From Massilia sp. TS11 (GTDB lineage Bacteria > Pseudomonadota > Gammaproteobacteria > Burkholderiales > Burkholderiaceae_D), in assembly GCF_022012445.1 (NCBI RefSeq), contig NZ_JAKLTS010000004.1:186001-250000 (forward strand): 64,000 bases of DNA. The letters are read 5' to 3'. The position numbers and the translations under genes are program-made. Below the pieces are notes generated by a model that was not told the origin of the DNA, ran no database searches, and saw only the letters and a list, made by a program, of their open reading frames with translations. Shown piece after piece: positions 26,559-37,700 of this stretch; the first letter of the stretch is position 1, and the number at the start of each line of letters is the position of its first letter.

Positions 26559-27636
26559 CGTCACCTCGCTGTGGTTCAGGAATCAGGACGCGCGCGGCGC
26601 CGCCATTGGCATTGAAGGCCGCCACCACCTGCGCGCCGGTCCGGGCCGCCTGACCGGCCGCGCACAGGGCCACGCAGGCCCCGCCAAAACCGGCCCCGGT
26701 CAGGCGCGCGCCGTACACGCCGGGCTCGGCGCGCAGCAGACTGGTCAGCGCGTCGAGGGCCGGGTGCGACACCGCGAAGTCATCGCGCAGACTGGCATGG
26801 GAGGCGTTCATCAGGGCGCCGAAGCGGGCCGCATCGACCCCGTCGGCGGCCGCAAGCACGCGCGCGTTTTCGCTGAGGACATGGCGCGCGCGGCTGCGAT
26901 AGGGTTCGGGCAGCTGGTCGACCAGGCTGGCATCGGCCACATCGCGCAGGCTGTCCACGCCGAGCAGGCGGGCGGCCTGCTGGCATTCGCCGCGGCGCTG
27001 GTTGTAATGGCTGGCGGCCAGACTGCGCGCGACGCCGGAATCGATGACGATCACGCTGCTGGCCGGCGGCAGGGGAATCGGGCGCCAGGCCAGGCTGCGC
27101 GCATCGATCAGCAGCGGATGCTGGTCGTCGCCGAGGCTGGCGGCCATCTGGTCGAGGATGCCGCACTGCACGCCGGCAAAGCGGATCTCGGCCTGCTGCG
27201 CCAGCTGGGCCAGGCGCAGCGGATCGAGCGGAAACTGGCACCAGTTGCACAGGGCGCGCAGGGTGGCCACTTCCAGCGCCGCGCTGCTCGACAGGCCGGC
27301 CCCGAGCGGCACGCGCGAGCGCACATAGATCCGCAGCGGCGGCACGCTGGCGCCCGCCTCGGCCAGCACGCGCATGCAGCCATCGAGATAGCGGCCGAAG
27401 CCGGGCCCGGGCGCCGTCTGCGGACCGAACACCAGGCTGTGGTCGAGGTTGCTGGAATACGCATGGTGGCGCCCGTCCTCGCTGGGCGCCAGCGCCACCT
27501 CGGTGCGCTGGGGCGTGGCCAGCGGCAGCATGAAGCCCTCGTTGTAGTCGGTATGCTCGCCCAGCAGATTGACGCGCCCGGGCGCCGAGGCCCAGACCGC
27601 GGGGGCGCCGCCGAGAAAGGCTTCGGGGCGCATCAT
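26545..27636 (-). CDS. galK: Galactokinase
   Basis: A 363-residue GHMP kinase. The galactokinase signature is APGRVNLLGEHTDYNEG (residues 18-34), the ATP-binding loop is PLGAGLSSSAALE, and the C-terminal motif is GARLTGAGFGGACVAL. It phosphorylates galactose at C1 with ATP. ATG at 27636 overlaps the galT stop as ATGA; an adjacent second ATG at 27633 is also possible. It belongs to the five-gene minus-strand operon. Confidence 0.94.
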   Translation of the reverse strand: MMRPEAFLGGAPAVWASAPGRVNLLGEHTDYNEGFMLPLATPQRTEVALAPSEDGRHHAYSSNLDHSLVFGPQTAPGPGFGRYLDGCMRVLAEAGASVPPLRIYVRSRVPLGAGLSSSAALEVATLRALCNWCQFPLDPLRLAQLAQQAEIRFAGVQCGILDQMAASLGDDQHPLLIDARSLAWRPIPLPPASSVIVIDSGVARSLAASHYNQRRGECQQAARLLGVDSLRDVADASLVDQLPEPYRSRARHVLSENARVLAAADGVDAARFGALMNASHASLRDDFAVSHPALDALTSLLRAEPGVYGARLTGAGFGGACVALCAAGQAARTGAQVVAAFNANGGAARVLIPEPQRGDDEPI

Positions 27637-28724
27637 GCCAGCTCCAGCGTGACATCCACGGCCTGCAGTTCGGCGGCCGTGGTTTCGGGCAGGGTGTCCA
27701 TCGCGAAGGCGCCGGCGCCCAGTTCGGTGCCGGCCAGGTATTTCAGGCGCTCGCGGCTGCGGTAAGGCGGATAGAACTCGGCATGCAGCTGGGATTCCGG
27801 ATGGGGCGCGCCGTCGCACGGCGCCTGGTACCAGACCATCAGATAGGGGAAGGGACGCTGCCACAAGCGCTCATACTTGAGCAGCACGGTTTTGAGGGCG
27901 CGCGCCAGATCGGCGCGCTGGTCGGCGCGCAGGGCGTCGAGCGAAGGCACCGGGCTCAGCGGCGTTATCCAGACTTCATACGGATAGCGCGCCCAGGCCG
28001 GGACGAAGGCCAGCGCATGCGGCCCCGCATACAGCACGCGCGTGCCCTCGGCGCGCTCGCGCAGGGCGAGCTCATGCAACAGGTTGCCGCCACGCTCGGC
28101 ATAGAACTGGCGTTCGGTCTCGAGCATGCGCGCCGGCACCGGCGGCACGAACGGATAGCCGTACAGCTGCCCATGCGGATGGTGGAGCGTGACGCCGACT
28201 TCGGCGCCGCGGTTTTCAAACGGCAGCACGTAGCGGATCTGCCCGCCCTCGGCCAGGCGGCGTGTGCGCTCGGCCCAGACGGCCAGCAGCAGCTCGATGT
28301 GCGACAGCGGCAGCTGGCACAGGGCCGACGCCGGGTCCTGGGTGAACACCACGACCTCGCATTGGCCCTGGGCCGGCGCGCTCGGCACCACGCAGGGCGG
28401 CGGGTCATGCGCGGCCAGCGAGAGCGCCGGAAAGCGGTTGTCGAACACGGCGATGTCGTAGTCGCCCTGGGGCAGCTCGGTCGGCCAGGCCGGGTCGCGC
28501 GTGACGGCCAGCGGATTGAATTCCGGCGGCGGCAGAAAGGTGCGGTCCTGGCGCGCCGGCGAATAGATGACCCACTCGGCGCGCAGCGGATGCCAGCGCA
28601 GGTGCGGATTGGCCTGCAGCGGCTGGGCAAACGGGCTGGGCGCGGGGCCCGCCGCCGTGATCGGCGCGCGGCTATACAGCGTCAGGCGCCGACCATCGGG
28701 CTTGGTCATTTCCAGGCTGTGCAT
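27633..28724 (-). CDS. galT: Galactose-1-phosphate uridylyltransferase
   Basis: A 363-residue HIT-superfamily transferase. The active site HHPHGQ lies at residues 181-186, with the uridylylated His expected at 184. NPHLRWHPLRAEWV near residue 40 and VWYQAPCDG / HAEFYPPYRS in the C-terminal part are typical of GalT. It exchanges UMP between UDP-glucose and galactose-1-phosphate. GAGG precedes the ATG by 8 bases. It is the first gene of the gal operon, so the promoter must lie in the AT-richer gap 28725-28993. Confidence 0.94.
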   Translation of the reverse strand: MHSLEMTKPDGRRLTLYSRAPITAAGPAPSPFAQPLQANPHLRWHPLRAEWVIYSPARQDRTFLPPPEFNPLAVTRDPAWPTELPQGDYDIAVFDNRFPALSLAAHDPPPCVVPSAPAQGQCEVVVFTQDPASALCQLPLSHIELLLAVWAERTRRLAEGGQIRYVLPFENRGAEVGVTLHHPHGQLYGYPFVPPVPARMLETERQFYAERGGNLLHELALRERAEGTRVLYAGPHALAFVPAWARYPYEVWITPLSPVPSLDALRADQRADLARALKTVLLKYERLWQRPFPYLMVWYQAPCDGAPHPESQLHAEFYPPYRSRERLKYLAGTELGAGAFAMDTLPETTAAELQAVDVTLELA

Positions 28725-28993
28725 AGGGCGATCCTCGGGTAAAGCGCCACGCGGCGGCGTGACCGGGAACCGATCCTAGCATGGTGATTTGACTAATTTT
28801 GCCAATTATGCATCGCAATTTTTCCTGCTGAAATCGGCGGCATCGCGCACGCCCAGCCGTCTCAGAGAGAAGCGCACGCCTGCTGTTTTCCGCCTGTTTA
28901 GAACGTAGGCGCAGACCCACACCAAGACACAAACAGCTCCTACATCCGGACCGACAAACCTGGAAGGACAAGGCCCGGGACGCGGCCTACAGT
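28725..28993. other. Divergent intergenic region galT / recQ
   Basis: About 269 bases with no gene. A clearly AT-richer patch at 28780-28830 (around tgactaattttgccaatta) is the best place for the galT promoter on the minus strand, with a TAGGAT-like -10 near 28776-28781. I could not find a well-spaced -35 or a convincing GalR or CRP site. Confidence 0.45.
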
Positions 28994-30487
28994 GTGAGTA
29001 ACGCCGCCCCGCACTGGACCGCTATGCCGATCGATCGCCGCCATCTTCAGCAACGCCGCCTGCTGCGCGAGGTGTTCGGCATTACCCATCTGCGGCCCGG
29101 CCAGCAGCAGGTGATCGACGCCGTGCTGGCCGGCCAGGACACGCTGGCCATCATGCCCACCGGGGCCGGCAAATCCCTGTGCTACCAGCTGCCGTCGCTG
29201 CTGCTGCCCGGACTCACGGTCGTGGTCTCGCCCCTCATCGCGCTGATGAAAGACCAGGTCGACCATCTGCAGGCGCGCGGCTTGGCCGTGCTGCAGCTGC
29301 ATAGCCAGCTCACGGCCGAGGAAGCGCAGTCGGCCCTGGCCGCCGTCGGCCAGCTGGCGCGCGCTATTTTGTTCTGCACGCCCGAGCGCCTGGCCTCGCC
29401 CGGCTTCGTCGCCCACTTGCGCCAGGCGCGCGTGGCCCTGGTCGTCATCGACGAAGCGCATTGCATTGCCCAATGGGGCCATGACTTCCGTCCCGCCTAT
29501 CTGGAACTGGCGGCCGCCATCGACGCCCTGCACCGCCCGCCCGTGTTGGCCCTGACCGCCACCGCCACCGAGGCCGTGGTGGCCGACATCCGCCACCAGC
29601 TCGAACGTCCGGACCTGCAGCTGATCCACAGCGGCGTCTACCGCGCCCGGCTCGACTACGGCGTGCGCCAGGTCACCAGCGAGGACGACAAGCAGGCAGC
29701 CGTGCGCGCGCTGCTCGCTCAGCATCAGGGCGCCGGCATCATCTACACGGCCACGATCAAGGCCGCCGCTACGCTGCACGCGCAATTGCTGGCCGAAGGA
29801 CATGATTGCGGTCTCTACCATGGCAAGCTGCGCGCGGCCGAGCGCCATGCGAGCCAGGACGCCTTCATGGCCGGCCAGCGCCGCCTGATGATCGCCACCA
29901 ATGCGTTCGGCATGGGTGTGGATAAGCCCGATATCCGCTTCGTGCTGCATCTGCAGGTGCCCGCCAGTCTCGACGCCTACTATCAGGAATCGGGGCGCGC
30001 CGGGCGCGATGGCGAAGCGGCCTGTGCCACGCTGCTCTACCTGCATGCGGACAAGCGCATCCAGCAGTTCCTGCTGGCCCACCACTACCCGGCCGCCCAG
30101 GAACTGCGCGCCGTGTACGAGGCATTGCAGCAGCTAGCGCCCGATGGTCCCGTCAGTGCGCATCGCCTGCGCGGCATGCTGGATCTGGGCCAGACCAATC
30201 TGCGCGTCAGTCTGCGCCTGCTGAAAGAAGCCGGCCTGCTGCGCCAGAACCGCCACCTGGCCTATCTGCCGGCCGCCGCGCGCGCGCCGCCGGCGCATTT
30301 CGTCCAGCTGGCCCAAGCCTATGCCGACAAGCAGGAGCGCGACCGCGCCAATCTGGAGGCAATGGTCGCCTACGCCCACAGCGCGCGCTGCCGCTGGTCA
30401 GTGCTGCTCGAACACTATGAGGAACTGCCGGCGCCGGGCTGGCGTTGCGGCCATTGCGATAATTGCCGCCACCCGCCCGCCGCTTAG
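28994..30487 (+). CDS. recQ: ATP-dependent DNA helicase RecQ
   Basis: A 497-residue SF2 helicase. Motifs are [17 protein letters not shown] (motif 0 Gln), MPTGAGKS (Walker A), VIDEAHC (DEAH) with [15 protein letters not shown], and [10 protein letters not shown] (motif VI). The zinc-binding RecQ C-terminal region ([20 protein letters not shown]) is present. There is no HRDC domain, so the protein is shorter than E. coli RecQ (about 610). It unwinds DNA 3' to 5' in recombination and repair. GTG at 28994 gives the full motif-0 region; an ATG at 29024 is an alternative. Neither has a good ribosome binding site. Confidence 0.92.
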   Translation: MSNAAPHWTAMPIDRRHLQQRRLLREVFGITHLRPGQQQVIDAVLAGQDTLAIMPTGAGKSLCYQLPSLLLPGLTVVVSPLIALMKDQVDHLQARGLAVLQLHSQLTAEEAQSALAAVGQLARAILFCTPERLASPGFVAHLRQARVALVVIDEAHCIAQWGHDFRPAYLELAAAIDALHRPPVLALTATATEAVVADIRHQLERPDLQLIHSGVYRARLDYGVRQVTSEDDKQAAVRALLAQHQGAGIIYTATIKAAATLHAQLLAEGHDCGLYHGKLRAAERHASQDAFMAGQRRLMIATNAFGMGVDKPDIRFVLHLQVPASLDAYYQESGRAGRDGEAACATLLYLHADKRIQQFLLAHHYPAAQELRAVYEALQQLAPDGPVSAHRLRGMLDLGQTNLRVSLRLLKEAGLLRQNRHLAYLPAAARAPPAHFVQLAQAYADKQERDRANLEAMVAYAHSARCRWSVLLEHYEELPAPGWRCGHCDNCRHPPAA

Positions 30488-32823
30488 CTGGAGCGATACA
30501 CGCCACAGCCAATCACCGTGCTCGCGTGGATGCGCACGATGAAGGAGGTTTTGTGCTCGATCTTGCCGGTGACCGGGTTCGGGATGTCGTAGTCAACCCA
30601 GCCCGAATGACCTTCGCCGATGGCAAACGCCTCGTCCACGAGCTTGGCCGCGTTCAGGCCCGGCACGTCGAACAGCGAGCGGCCGACCCGCTCCGGCTTG
30701 CCGGCAAAGGCCGTGTAGGCGCCCTGGCGGTTGAACGCGAACACATACATGTCGCGGTCGGCAAAGCGCTTGCCGGGGTCATCGGTAATGGCGCGCAAGG
30801 CGCCCTGGCCCTGCTCGCGCACCAGGGCCGCGGCCTGCTGCACAAGCTGGCGCGCCTCTTCGGCCACGCCCTGGCGCAGCTGGAAGTGTTCGACCGCTTC
30901 ACTGAGCTTGTCGGCCCGATTCTCAAGTCCGCTGGCCGAGGCATGCGCGCGTTCGACCATGGCGCCGTTCTGCTGGGTCAGTTCATCGATCTGGGCCATC
31001 GCTGCGGCCACCTGGGCCAAGGCCGTGCTCTGCGATGCGGTCGCCTCCGACATGGCGCCCATGTGCTCGGCCACCGAGCCGATGCTGTTCACCACATCGT
31101 CCATCAGATGCTTGAGCTGGCCGATGTGGGCCACGCCCTGGCCGATCTGGCTGGCCGACTGGTCGATGAGGCGTTTGATATCCTGCGCCGCCCCGGCGCT
31201 GCGCTGGGCCAGCTGGCGCACCTCGCCCGCCACCACGGCAAAGCCACGTCCCTGTTCGCCCGCGCGTGCGGCCTCGACCGCAGCATTCAGCGACAGCAGA
31301 TTGGTCTGGAACGCGATGCCGTCGATCAGGCTGATGATGTCTTTCACCTTGCGCGAATCGGATTCGATGCCATGCATGACATCCACGGCACCCTGCATGA
31401 CCTCGGCGCTGCGCGCCACCACGGCCTTGGCCTCGCCCGCCAAACCGTCGACGCGGCGCGCCGTGGCCGCGTTGGCGTCCACCGTTTCCGACAGGTCGGC
31501 CAGGCTGGCCGTGGTCTGCTGGACGGCGGCGGCCTGTTGTTCGGTGCGGCGCGCCAGGTCGCCGGTGTCGGCCGTCAGGTTCTGCCCGGCCTGCGACACC
31601 ATGCTCGCGCTATTGCGGATATCGGCGACCAGGGCCGAGATGCTGCCGCCCATTTTGTCGAGCACGCCGAGAATCTCATCCATCTCATCCTGGGTTTTGC
31701 GCGCCCCGCCCTCGCCCGGCGTCAGGTCGCCGGCGGCGAAGCGGCCCAGCTCGTGGCGCACGAGACCGAGGGCGCGCATGAAGTCGAAATAGAAGCCGGC
31801 CATCAGATACAGGCTCAGCACCATCAAGACCAGCACCAGCAGCACATACAGGCGGAAATGGCGATCAGCCGCGTCGCTGCGCGCCTCCAGCACCTGCTCC
31901 ATCGCCTGCAGGGTCTCGCTCTGCAGCGTTTGCAGCTTCTTCAAGACATCGCTGCCCTGGGCGAAATAAGCGCCCGCATCACCGGCGACCATATCGGCCA
32001 GGGCCTGGCTGCGCGTGAGCGCCCCAAACTGCTGGGCTGCGGCGAGCGCGGCCGGCCAACTGGCAGGCTGCACTCCGCCTTCGCGCAACAGCGAGGCGAG
32101 CGTGGTTTCGCTGGCCCGGGCGGCGGCCGCGGCCGCATCGAGGGCGGTGCGCAGGCTGGCGCGCTGCTGCAGCGTCGCTTCGCCGGCCGCCAGCACGCCG
32201 CTGCCCACGCCACGCATCTGCGCGACCTGTTCCTGCCAGGGCAGCAGGCGCTCAACGGCGAGCACCGCCAGAAAATGGGGCATCGGTTCCGGTTCCAGCA
32301 GGATGCCCGAGCGTTCGCCGATGTGCAGACTCATGCTTTGTACGGCTTCGATCAGCCGCGTGTGCTGGGCAAAGGCGGCGCCCGCCTCGCTGACGACCTG
32401 TCCGGCCGCCAGCTGGCGCGCGGCGCCGCGCACCTCGTCCCAGCGGGTGCTCAGGTCCCAGGGCTTGCCGCCCTCCAGCACGGCCTCGGCTGCTTCGAGC
32501 GCTTGCGTCAGTTCGGCGCGCGTCCCCTGCAGTTTGGCCTCGGCCGATTTATCGCCATGCAGCAGTGCATTGGTCTGGCCGCGGTGGGTCTGCAGGCTGG
32601 CGGCCAGGGCAAATAAGGGGGGCAAAGCGCGGCTGCCGCGCAACTCCGCGTGGGCCGCATCGACCACGCGTTTTTCCTGCCACAGAGTTTGCAGCGTGAA
32701 GAAGCCGAGCGGCGCAAGGGTCAACAGGGCAAGCAAGGCAAGTTTGCCTGGCAGGCGTAGGCGATGCATCAAAAGCGAAGCCGGGCGCATCACGCGCGCC
32801 ATGCTGTCTCCGAAGTGGCTCAT
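30484..32823 (-). CDS. Methyl-accepting chemotaxis protein with C-terminal Cache domain
   Basis: A 779-residue chemoreceptor. TM1 is at about 26-48, then a helical periplasmic region of about 270 residues (NIT-like), TM2 (about 324-346), HAMP (to about 400) and a signalling domain with the hairpin tip [20 protein letters not shown]. Unusually, a single Cache-like domain follows at about 670-775 ([46 protein letters not shown]), which by topology is in the cytoplasm. AAGGAG is ideally placed before the ATG. The gene overlaps recQ at their 3' ends by 4 bases. No che genes are nearby. Confidence 0.9.
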   Translation of the reverse strand: MSHFGDSMARVMRPASLLMHRLRLPGKLALLALLTLAPLGFFTLQTLWQEKRVVDAAHAELRGSRALPPLFALAASLQTHRGQTNALLHGDKSAEAKLQGTRAELTQALEAAEAVLEGGKPWDLSTRWDEVRGAARQLAAGQVVSEAGAAFAQHTRLIEAVQSMSLHIGERSGILLEPEPMPHFLAVLAVERLLPWQEQVAQMRGVGSGVLAAGEATLQQRASLRTALDAAAAAARASETTLASLLREGGVQPASWPAALAAAQQFGALTRSQALADMVAGDAGAYFAQGSDVLKKLQTLQSETLQAMEQVLEARSDAADRHFRLYVLLVLVLMVLSLYLMAGFYFDFMRALGLVRHELGRFAAGDLTPGEGGARKTQDEMDEILGVLDKMGGSISALVADIRNSASMVSQAGQNLTADTGDLARRTEQQAAAVQQTTASLADLSETVDANAATARRVDGLAGEAKAVVARSAEVMQGAVDVMHGIESDSRKVKDIISLIDGIAFQTNLLSLNAAVEAARAGEQGRGFAVVAGEVRQLAQRSAGAAQDIKRLIDQSASQIGQGVAHIGQLKHLMDDVVNSIGSVAEHMGAMSEATASQSTALAQVAAAMAQIDELTQQNGAMVERAHASASGLENRADKLSEAVEHFQLRQGVAEEARQLVQQAAALVREQGQGALRAITDDPGKRFADRDMYVFAFNRQGAYTAFAGKPERVGRSLFDVPGLNAAKLVDEAFAIGEGHSGWVDYDIPNPVTGKIEHKTSFIVRIHASTVIGCGVYRSS

Positions 32824-33159
32824 GCCATCTCCTTATCACCGGTCGCTACTCCGGTTCAGGCCGCCCGCAAACGGACAGCAGCGTATTTGGGACCACCCAC
32901 GCCGAGTCTAGCGGGAACGATAAAAATCCATCGCACCATTCCGGCCGAGTAAGCCACCTGCCCTTCCGCCTAGGATCGGGGCGAAAGGCTTTTGATGCCG
33001 AGTTTTGCTCTAATGTTGATTCTGCGCAATATAATGCTGGGGGTCAAGAAAACCCGCGTGCGCAATGCGTCTTTTAGGCAAGATCACCACAGTTCTGGTG
33101 AACTTGACATTATTCGAGCATCGTTCACACTGCCTCATTCCCCTTTTTCGGAGACTGCT
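32824..33159. other. Divergent intergenic region MCP / YciI-like gene
   Basis: A 336-base region with no convincing gene. On the plus strand a perfect -10 TATAAT sits at 33030-33035, with a TTGCTC 19 bases before it. A second -35-like TTGACA is at 33104-33109, followed by only a weak -10. An inverted repeat TCACCA-CAGTTC-TGGTGA at 33084-33101 lies just before the second -35 and may be an operator. On the minus strand I see no clear promoter for the MCP gene. Confidence 0.5.
33030..33035 (+). promoter_or_regulatory. Candidate -10 element (TATAAT)
   Basis: A consensus -10 hexamer in an AT-richer patch, 125 bases before the YciI-like gene on the same strand. The -35 partner (TTGCTC at 33005-33010, 19-base spacer) is suboptimal. 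Confidence 0.4.
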
Positions 33160-33612
33160 ATGCGCCTGCTGTCCGCCTTGCTCACCGCCAGTCTGCTGCT
33201 GTCCGCCGCGCCCACGCTGGCGCAGGACCTGCCCACCTATGACGAAGTCCTGGCGCGCCAGACCGGGGCCGACGAGCGCGGCATGCGCGGCTATGTGTTC
33301 GTGGTGCTGAAAACCGGGCCCAACAAAGTGCCGGCCGGTCCCGAGCGCGACGAGATGTTCAAAGGCCATTTCGCCAACATCAATCGCCTCGCCAAGGAAG
33401 GCAAGCTGGTCCTGGCCGGGCCCTACGACGGCGTCGATGGCTGGCGCGGCATGTTCATCTTCGCGGTGAACAGCATCGATGAAGCCAAGGCCCTGGTCAG
33501 CACCGACCCGGTCGTGATCAAGGGCGAAATGCTGCCCGAATTCCACAAATACTATGGCTCGGCCGCGCTCATGCTGGTCAATGGCCTGCACGAAAAACTG
33601 CAAAAGAAATAA
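33160..33612 (+). CDS. Secreted YciI-like protein
   Basis: A 150-residue protein with a signal peptide (MRLLSALLTASLLLSAAPTLAQ) followed by a YciI-type ferredoxin-like domain. Visible family features are FVVLKTGPNK, HFANINRLAKEGKLVLAGPY and the DEAKALVSTDPVV segment that ends the fold. YciI relatives are usually small cytosolic proteins with a His-Asp pair, so an exported copy is unusual. CGGAG precedes the ATG. It lies 9 bases before a periplasmic binding protein gene, suggesting cotranscription and a shared compartment. Its function is unknown. Confidence 0.8.
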   Translation: MRLLSALLTASLLLSAAPTLAQDLPTYDEVLARQTGADERGMRGYVFVVLKTGPNKVPAGPERDEMFKGHFANINRLAKEGKLVLAGPYDGVDGWRGMFIFAVNSIDEAKALVSTDPVVIKGEMLPEFHKYYGSAALMLVNGLHEKLQKK

Positions 33613-33621
33613 AGGAAGTCC

Positions 33622-34749
33622 ATGCGTCCCTCCATCGCCCTCGCCCTGCTCGCCCTCAGTCTGCCCGCCTTCGCCCAGCAGGAGGTGCGGATCGGCAGCG
33701 TATTCCCCGTCTCCGGTCCCAGCGCCCACCTCGGCAAGGATACGGAAAACGGCGCCCGGCTCGCCATCGAAGACTTGAACGCCAGCGGCTTCAGCGTGCG
33801 CGGCCAGAAGATCAAATGGGTGCTCTTGGCCGAGGACGATGGCGGCGAGCCCAAGCAAGGCACGGCCGCCGCGCAGAAGCTGGTGGACGCCAAGGTGGCC
33901 GGCGTCATCGGCCACCTCAATTCCGGCACCACCCTGCCCGCCTCCAAGATCTACCATGCGGCCGGGATTCCCCAGATCACGCCCTCGGCCACGGCCCCGA
34001 CTTACACGCGCCAGGGTTTCAACACGAGCTTCCGGCTGGTGGTGAACGACAACAAGGTCGGCAGCATCCTCGGCCGTTACGCAGCCCAGACCATGAAGGC
34101 CAAGTGCGTCGCCATCATCGACGACCGCACTGCCTTCGGCCAGGGCCTCGCTGACGAATTTGCCAAAGGCTGGAAGGCGGCCGGCGGCGGCGAGATCGTC
34201 AGCCGCCAGTTCACCAATGACAAGGCGAGCGACTTTTCAGCGATCCTGACGCAGATCCGCGCCAAGCAGCCCGATCTGATTTTCTTCGGCGGCATGGACG
34301 CCGTCGGCGGCCCGATGATCAAGCAGATGCGTGCGCTCGGCCTGCGCCTGCCCTTCATGGGCGGCGACGGTCTGTGTTCCGAAAAACTGCCGCACCTGGC
34401 GGCTGATGGCCTGGCCGACGATCAGGTCATCTGCGCCGTGGCCGGCGGCGTCACCGGCGCCCAGGAAGATGGCATGAACCGCTTCGTGGCGCGCTACGAA
34501 AAGCGCTATGGCATTCCGCTGCAGACCTATGCGCCCTATTCCTACGATGGCGTGATGTTGCTGGCCAACGCCATGCAGAAGGCCGGCTCGACCGACCCGG
34601 CCGTCTACCTGAAGGAACTGGCGCGCATCAAATACACGGGCGTTACCGGGCAGATCAGCTTCGATGCTTATGGCGACCTCAACGATGGCGCCATGACGCT
34701 CTACACCTACCGCAAAGGGAAGCTGACCAAGCTGTCGGTCGTGCGCTGA
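33622..34749 (+). CDS. Branched-chain amino-acid type ABC transporter substrate-binding protein
   Basis: A 375-residue periplasmic protein of the LivJ/LivK (Peripla_BP_6) family. It has a signal peptide (MRPSIALALLALSLPAFAQQ), then VRIGSVFPVSGPSAHLGKD, GHLNSGTTLPAS in the ligand region, and PYSYDGVMLLANAMQKAGS near the C-terminus. It would bind a branched-chain or similar amino acid in the periplasm. No liv permease or ATPase genes are beside it, so it is an orphan relying on a transporter encoded elsewhere. AAGGAAG precedes the ATG. It ends 3 bases from the convergent DUF748 gene. Confidence 0.88.
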   Translation: MRPSIALALLALSLPAFAQQEVRIGSVFPVSGPSAHLGKDTENGARLAIEDLNASGFSVRGQKIKWVLLAEDDGGEPKQGTAAAQKLVDAKVAGVIGHLNSGTTLPASKIYHAAGIPQITPSATAPTYTRQGFNTSFRLVVNDNKVGSILGRYAAQTMKAKCVAIIDDRTAFGQGLADEFAKGWKAAGGGEIVSRQFTNDKASDFSAILTQIRAKQPDLIFFGGMDAVGGPMIKQMRALGLRLPFMGGDGLCSEKLPHLAADGLADDQVICAVAGGVTGAQEDGMNRFVARYEKRYGIPLQTYAPYSYDGVMLLANAMQKAGSTDPAVYLKELARIKYTGVTGQISFDAYGDLNDGAMTLYTYRKGKLTKLSVVR

Positions 34750-34752
34750 GAC

Positions 34753-37700
34753 TTACTGGCGCGGCGCCGCGCCCAGCACGAGTTTGAGCGGAATATCGCG
34801 TCCCTCGGTGGTGCTCAGTTCGGGCGCGCCGACCAGCACGCGCGCCGCAGCCGCGCCCGCCGCCTCGAGGGCAGCGCGCAACTGGCGCGCCCTTTCCTCG
34901 GCCAGGGCGCGCAGGGCCGCGTCGTCCACATCCTCGCGCGCCAGCAGGCGCTCGGCCAGGCGCGCATGGAAGTCGGCGCCCTGCCAGGAGGCCAGTTCCG
35001 CCGCGCTGAACTGCGGCGTCTTGGTGAACAGGCCGGCCAGGCGCGACATCATCTTGCCCGCCACGCCCTCATCCGTCTTGCCCGGATTGGCCTGGCGGTA
35101 GGCCGCCTTCAGCGTGGCCAGCTCGGCCGCGCCGAACCGCTCGGCATACAGGGCTTCAATCGCCACCTGGATCGCCGGCGTCTGCGTCGACAGCGGCCCC
35201 GGGTCTTCGTCGCCAGCCAGACTCAGGCCCGCCTTGAGCGCGATGGCGCGGCGCAGGCGGCTGTCGCGCAGGGCCGCGCGGTCGGCCTCGGCATACACGC
35301 CGTGCATGGTCAGCACCAGTCCCGGCCGCTTGTCGAGCATGCCCACGAGACGCAGCAGCTTCTCGCGCTCGGGCGGCGTCAACGCGGCTGCGCCCGGCTC
35401 GAAGGCGATCTTTTCGAACGTCTCATGCGCGCCGAACAGGGCGCCCAGGGCGCGGAATGGGGCCGTCACCAGCTTGCCGACCACATTCCGGATCGCCTTC
35501 CAGACCAGGCTGCCATAGCTGAATTCCGGATCGTCGAGGCTGCCTGAAACCGGCAGCCCAAGGTCGATCCGCCCGTCCGCATCTTCCAGCAAAGCGATCG
35601 CCAGATCGAGCGGCAGGTCCTTGGCGCTGGCACTGTCGACCCGGCTGCCGAGCACCAGCCGGTCCATCACGATCTTGTTGTCGCCTTCGAGCTGACGCTG
35701 CTTGATGCGGTATTCGAGGTCGAGCGAGAGCTTGCCGGAGTCGATCTTGCGGCCGGCAAAAGTGGCCGAGTACGGCGTCAGGCGCGTCATCTCCACATTG
35801 CGGAACACCACCTTCAGATCCATGAAGGCTGCCGGATTCATCAGATCGAGCTGGCCGACCGCGCGCGCCAGACCAAACTCATCGACCTGGCCATCGAGCT
35901 CGACCTGGCCCGGCACACCGCGCCGCGTCGACAGGCCGTTGATGCTGCCATTGAGCTTGTGAATGCGCGTACCGAAGGGCAAGGCCAGCGACAGATCGGC
36001 GAAATCCATTTCGCCATCGATCAGACGCAACCGGTCTATCGACACCGGAAACACCGGTGCCGCCGTGGCTGCGGCCGGGGCCGGGGCCGCCGTCCCCGCG
36101 TGGCGGAAAATGCGGCTCACATTGACCGAGCGGTCCTTTGCGATCACGAGCGAGGTATCGAGGCCCTCCACGCTCAGTTCGCGAATGGCCAGCGCCCGGG
36201 TCGAAGCGTCCAGGCTGCGCGTACCCAGCTTGCGGAAGGACACCACCGTATCGCCGCTGTCGGCATCCTGCAGATTCAGGTCGCGCAGCGCAAAGCCGCC
36301 GCGGAAGCTGGCCCCGCCCTGCCCCAGCTGCGCGCGTCCCTCACCCGACATGGCGCCGCCGGCAAAGCGCAGGCGCGCCACCTTGCTCAGGTAAGGCTGG
36401 GCCGGGGCCAGGGCCAGATCGCTGAGTTTCAGGTCGAGGTCGGCCAGGCCGCTGGCCGGCGCCACCGAGCCCTTGGCCTGCAACGTCCCGCCCGAGCGCA
36501 CATGCACGGCCAGTTGCAGCGGCAGTGCGCGCGTTAAATCGGTGCTGAGTTTCGCCAGCGAGAAATCGATATCGTCGAGCTGGAAAGCGGCGGCCGGGCT
36601 CACCGTCTCGTCACGGAAGTCGGCCACGAAGTCGGCCAGTTCCAGCTTGTCGAGCGCCACTTGCCAGGCCGGACCGGCACTGGCCTTGCCGCCCTTGGGC
36701 CCGGCCGTGCTGCGCAGGGCCTCGACCACGTCGACACGGCCGCGCGCATCGCGCACCCCGTGCAGCTTGCCACCGCGCAGCAGCAGCCGCCCCATGTCGA
36801 CGCGCTGCTTGCCCAAGGCCAGCTGGGCATCCTCGAGCCGCGCCTCGGCCAGCTCGAGCAAATTCATCGGCGCGCCGCCGGCCTGCGGCAGATCGACCAG
36901 ATTGCCGCTCAACACCAGCTGCCCGAGCTTGAGCTGCTGGCTGGCCAGGTCGTACTGTCCGCCCTTGAGCGCCAGTTCGGCGATATCGAATACCGGCATG
37001 CCGGGCCGGTCCGGTTCGATGCGCAGGCCGCGTACGCCCAGCTGCACAGCCTCGGTGCGCAGCGCGAATCCCTTGGCCCGCTGGGCGAGGTGCAGATCGC
37101 CCGCCAGATTCAGCTGCCCCTTGGCCAGCGTGACCGGCAGCAGCGGATCGAGATAGGGCCGCAGTCCCGCAAGGTTCAGATGATCGAGTTGCAGATGGCC
37201 ATTCAGGCTCAGCGGTTGCAGGCCGAACTGGCCGCGCCATTGCAGGCGCGCGCCATCGCCCGTGCTGGCTGCCAGTTGGTAGCGCCCGGGGCCGCTGCTC
37301 AGGGTCGACACCTGATACAGCGCCAGGTCGAGCGGCATGATCTTCAGCGCATACTGGCTGGCCGCATCCGCAAACGCCAGCCGGCCGCCGGCGAGCACCA
37401 GGCTCTGGATCTCCAGGCGCGGCAGGGGCGTATCGGGCGCCGACGGGGGAGAGCTCAGGGCCGCGATCAGCGGCGCCCAGTTGAATTTGCCAGCGCGGTC
37501 GAGCGCCAGTTCCGCCTGCAGGCCTTCGATGCGCACGGCGTCGCAGACGAGCGCGCGCTGGTGCAGGCTGGAAGCAGACAGATCGATGCTAAGCAGCGGC
37601 ACCGACAGCAGGCGCTTGCCATCCGGTTCGCTCAGCACAACATCGCGCAGATCCAGGCGCAGCGCGCCCCAGTCAATCTGCGGCCGGGCCATCCGCAGAT

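Noticed and set aside
28780..28840. CRP- or GalR-like operator before galT
   Set aside because: The AT-rich patch has only an imperfect dyad with two or more mismatches; not enough to call a site.
30463..32616. A 717-codon open frame opposite the chemoreceptor
   Set aside because: Shadow of the MCP gene; no motif of its own.
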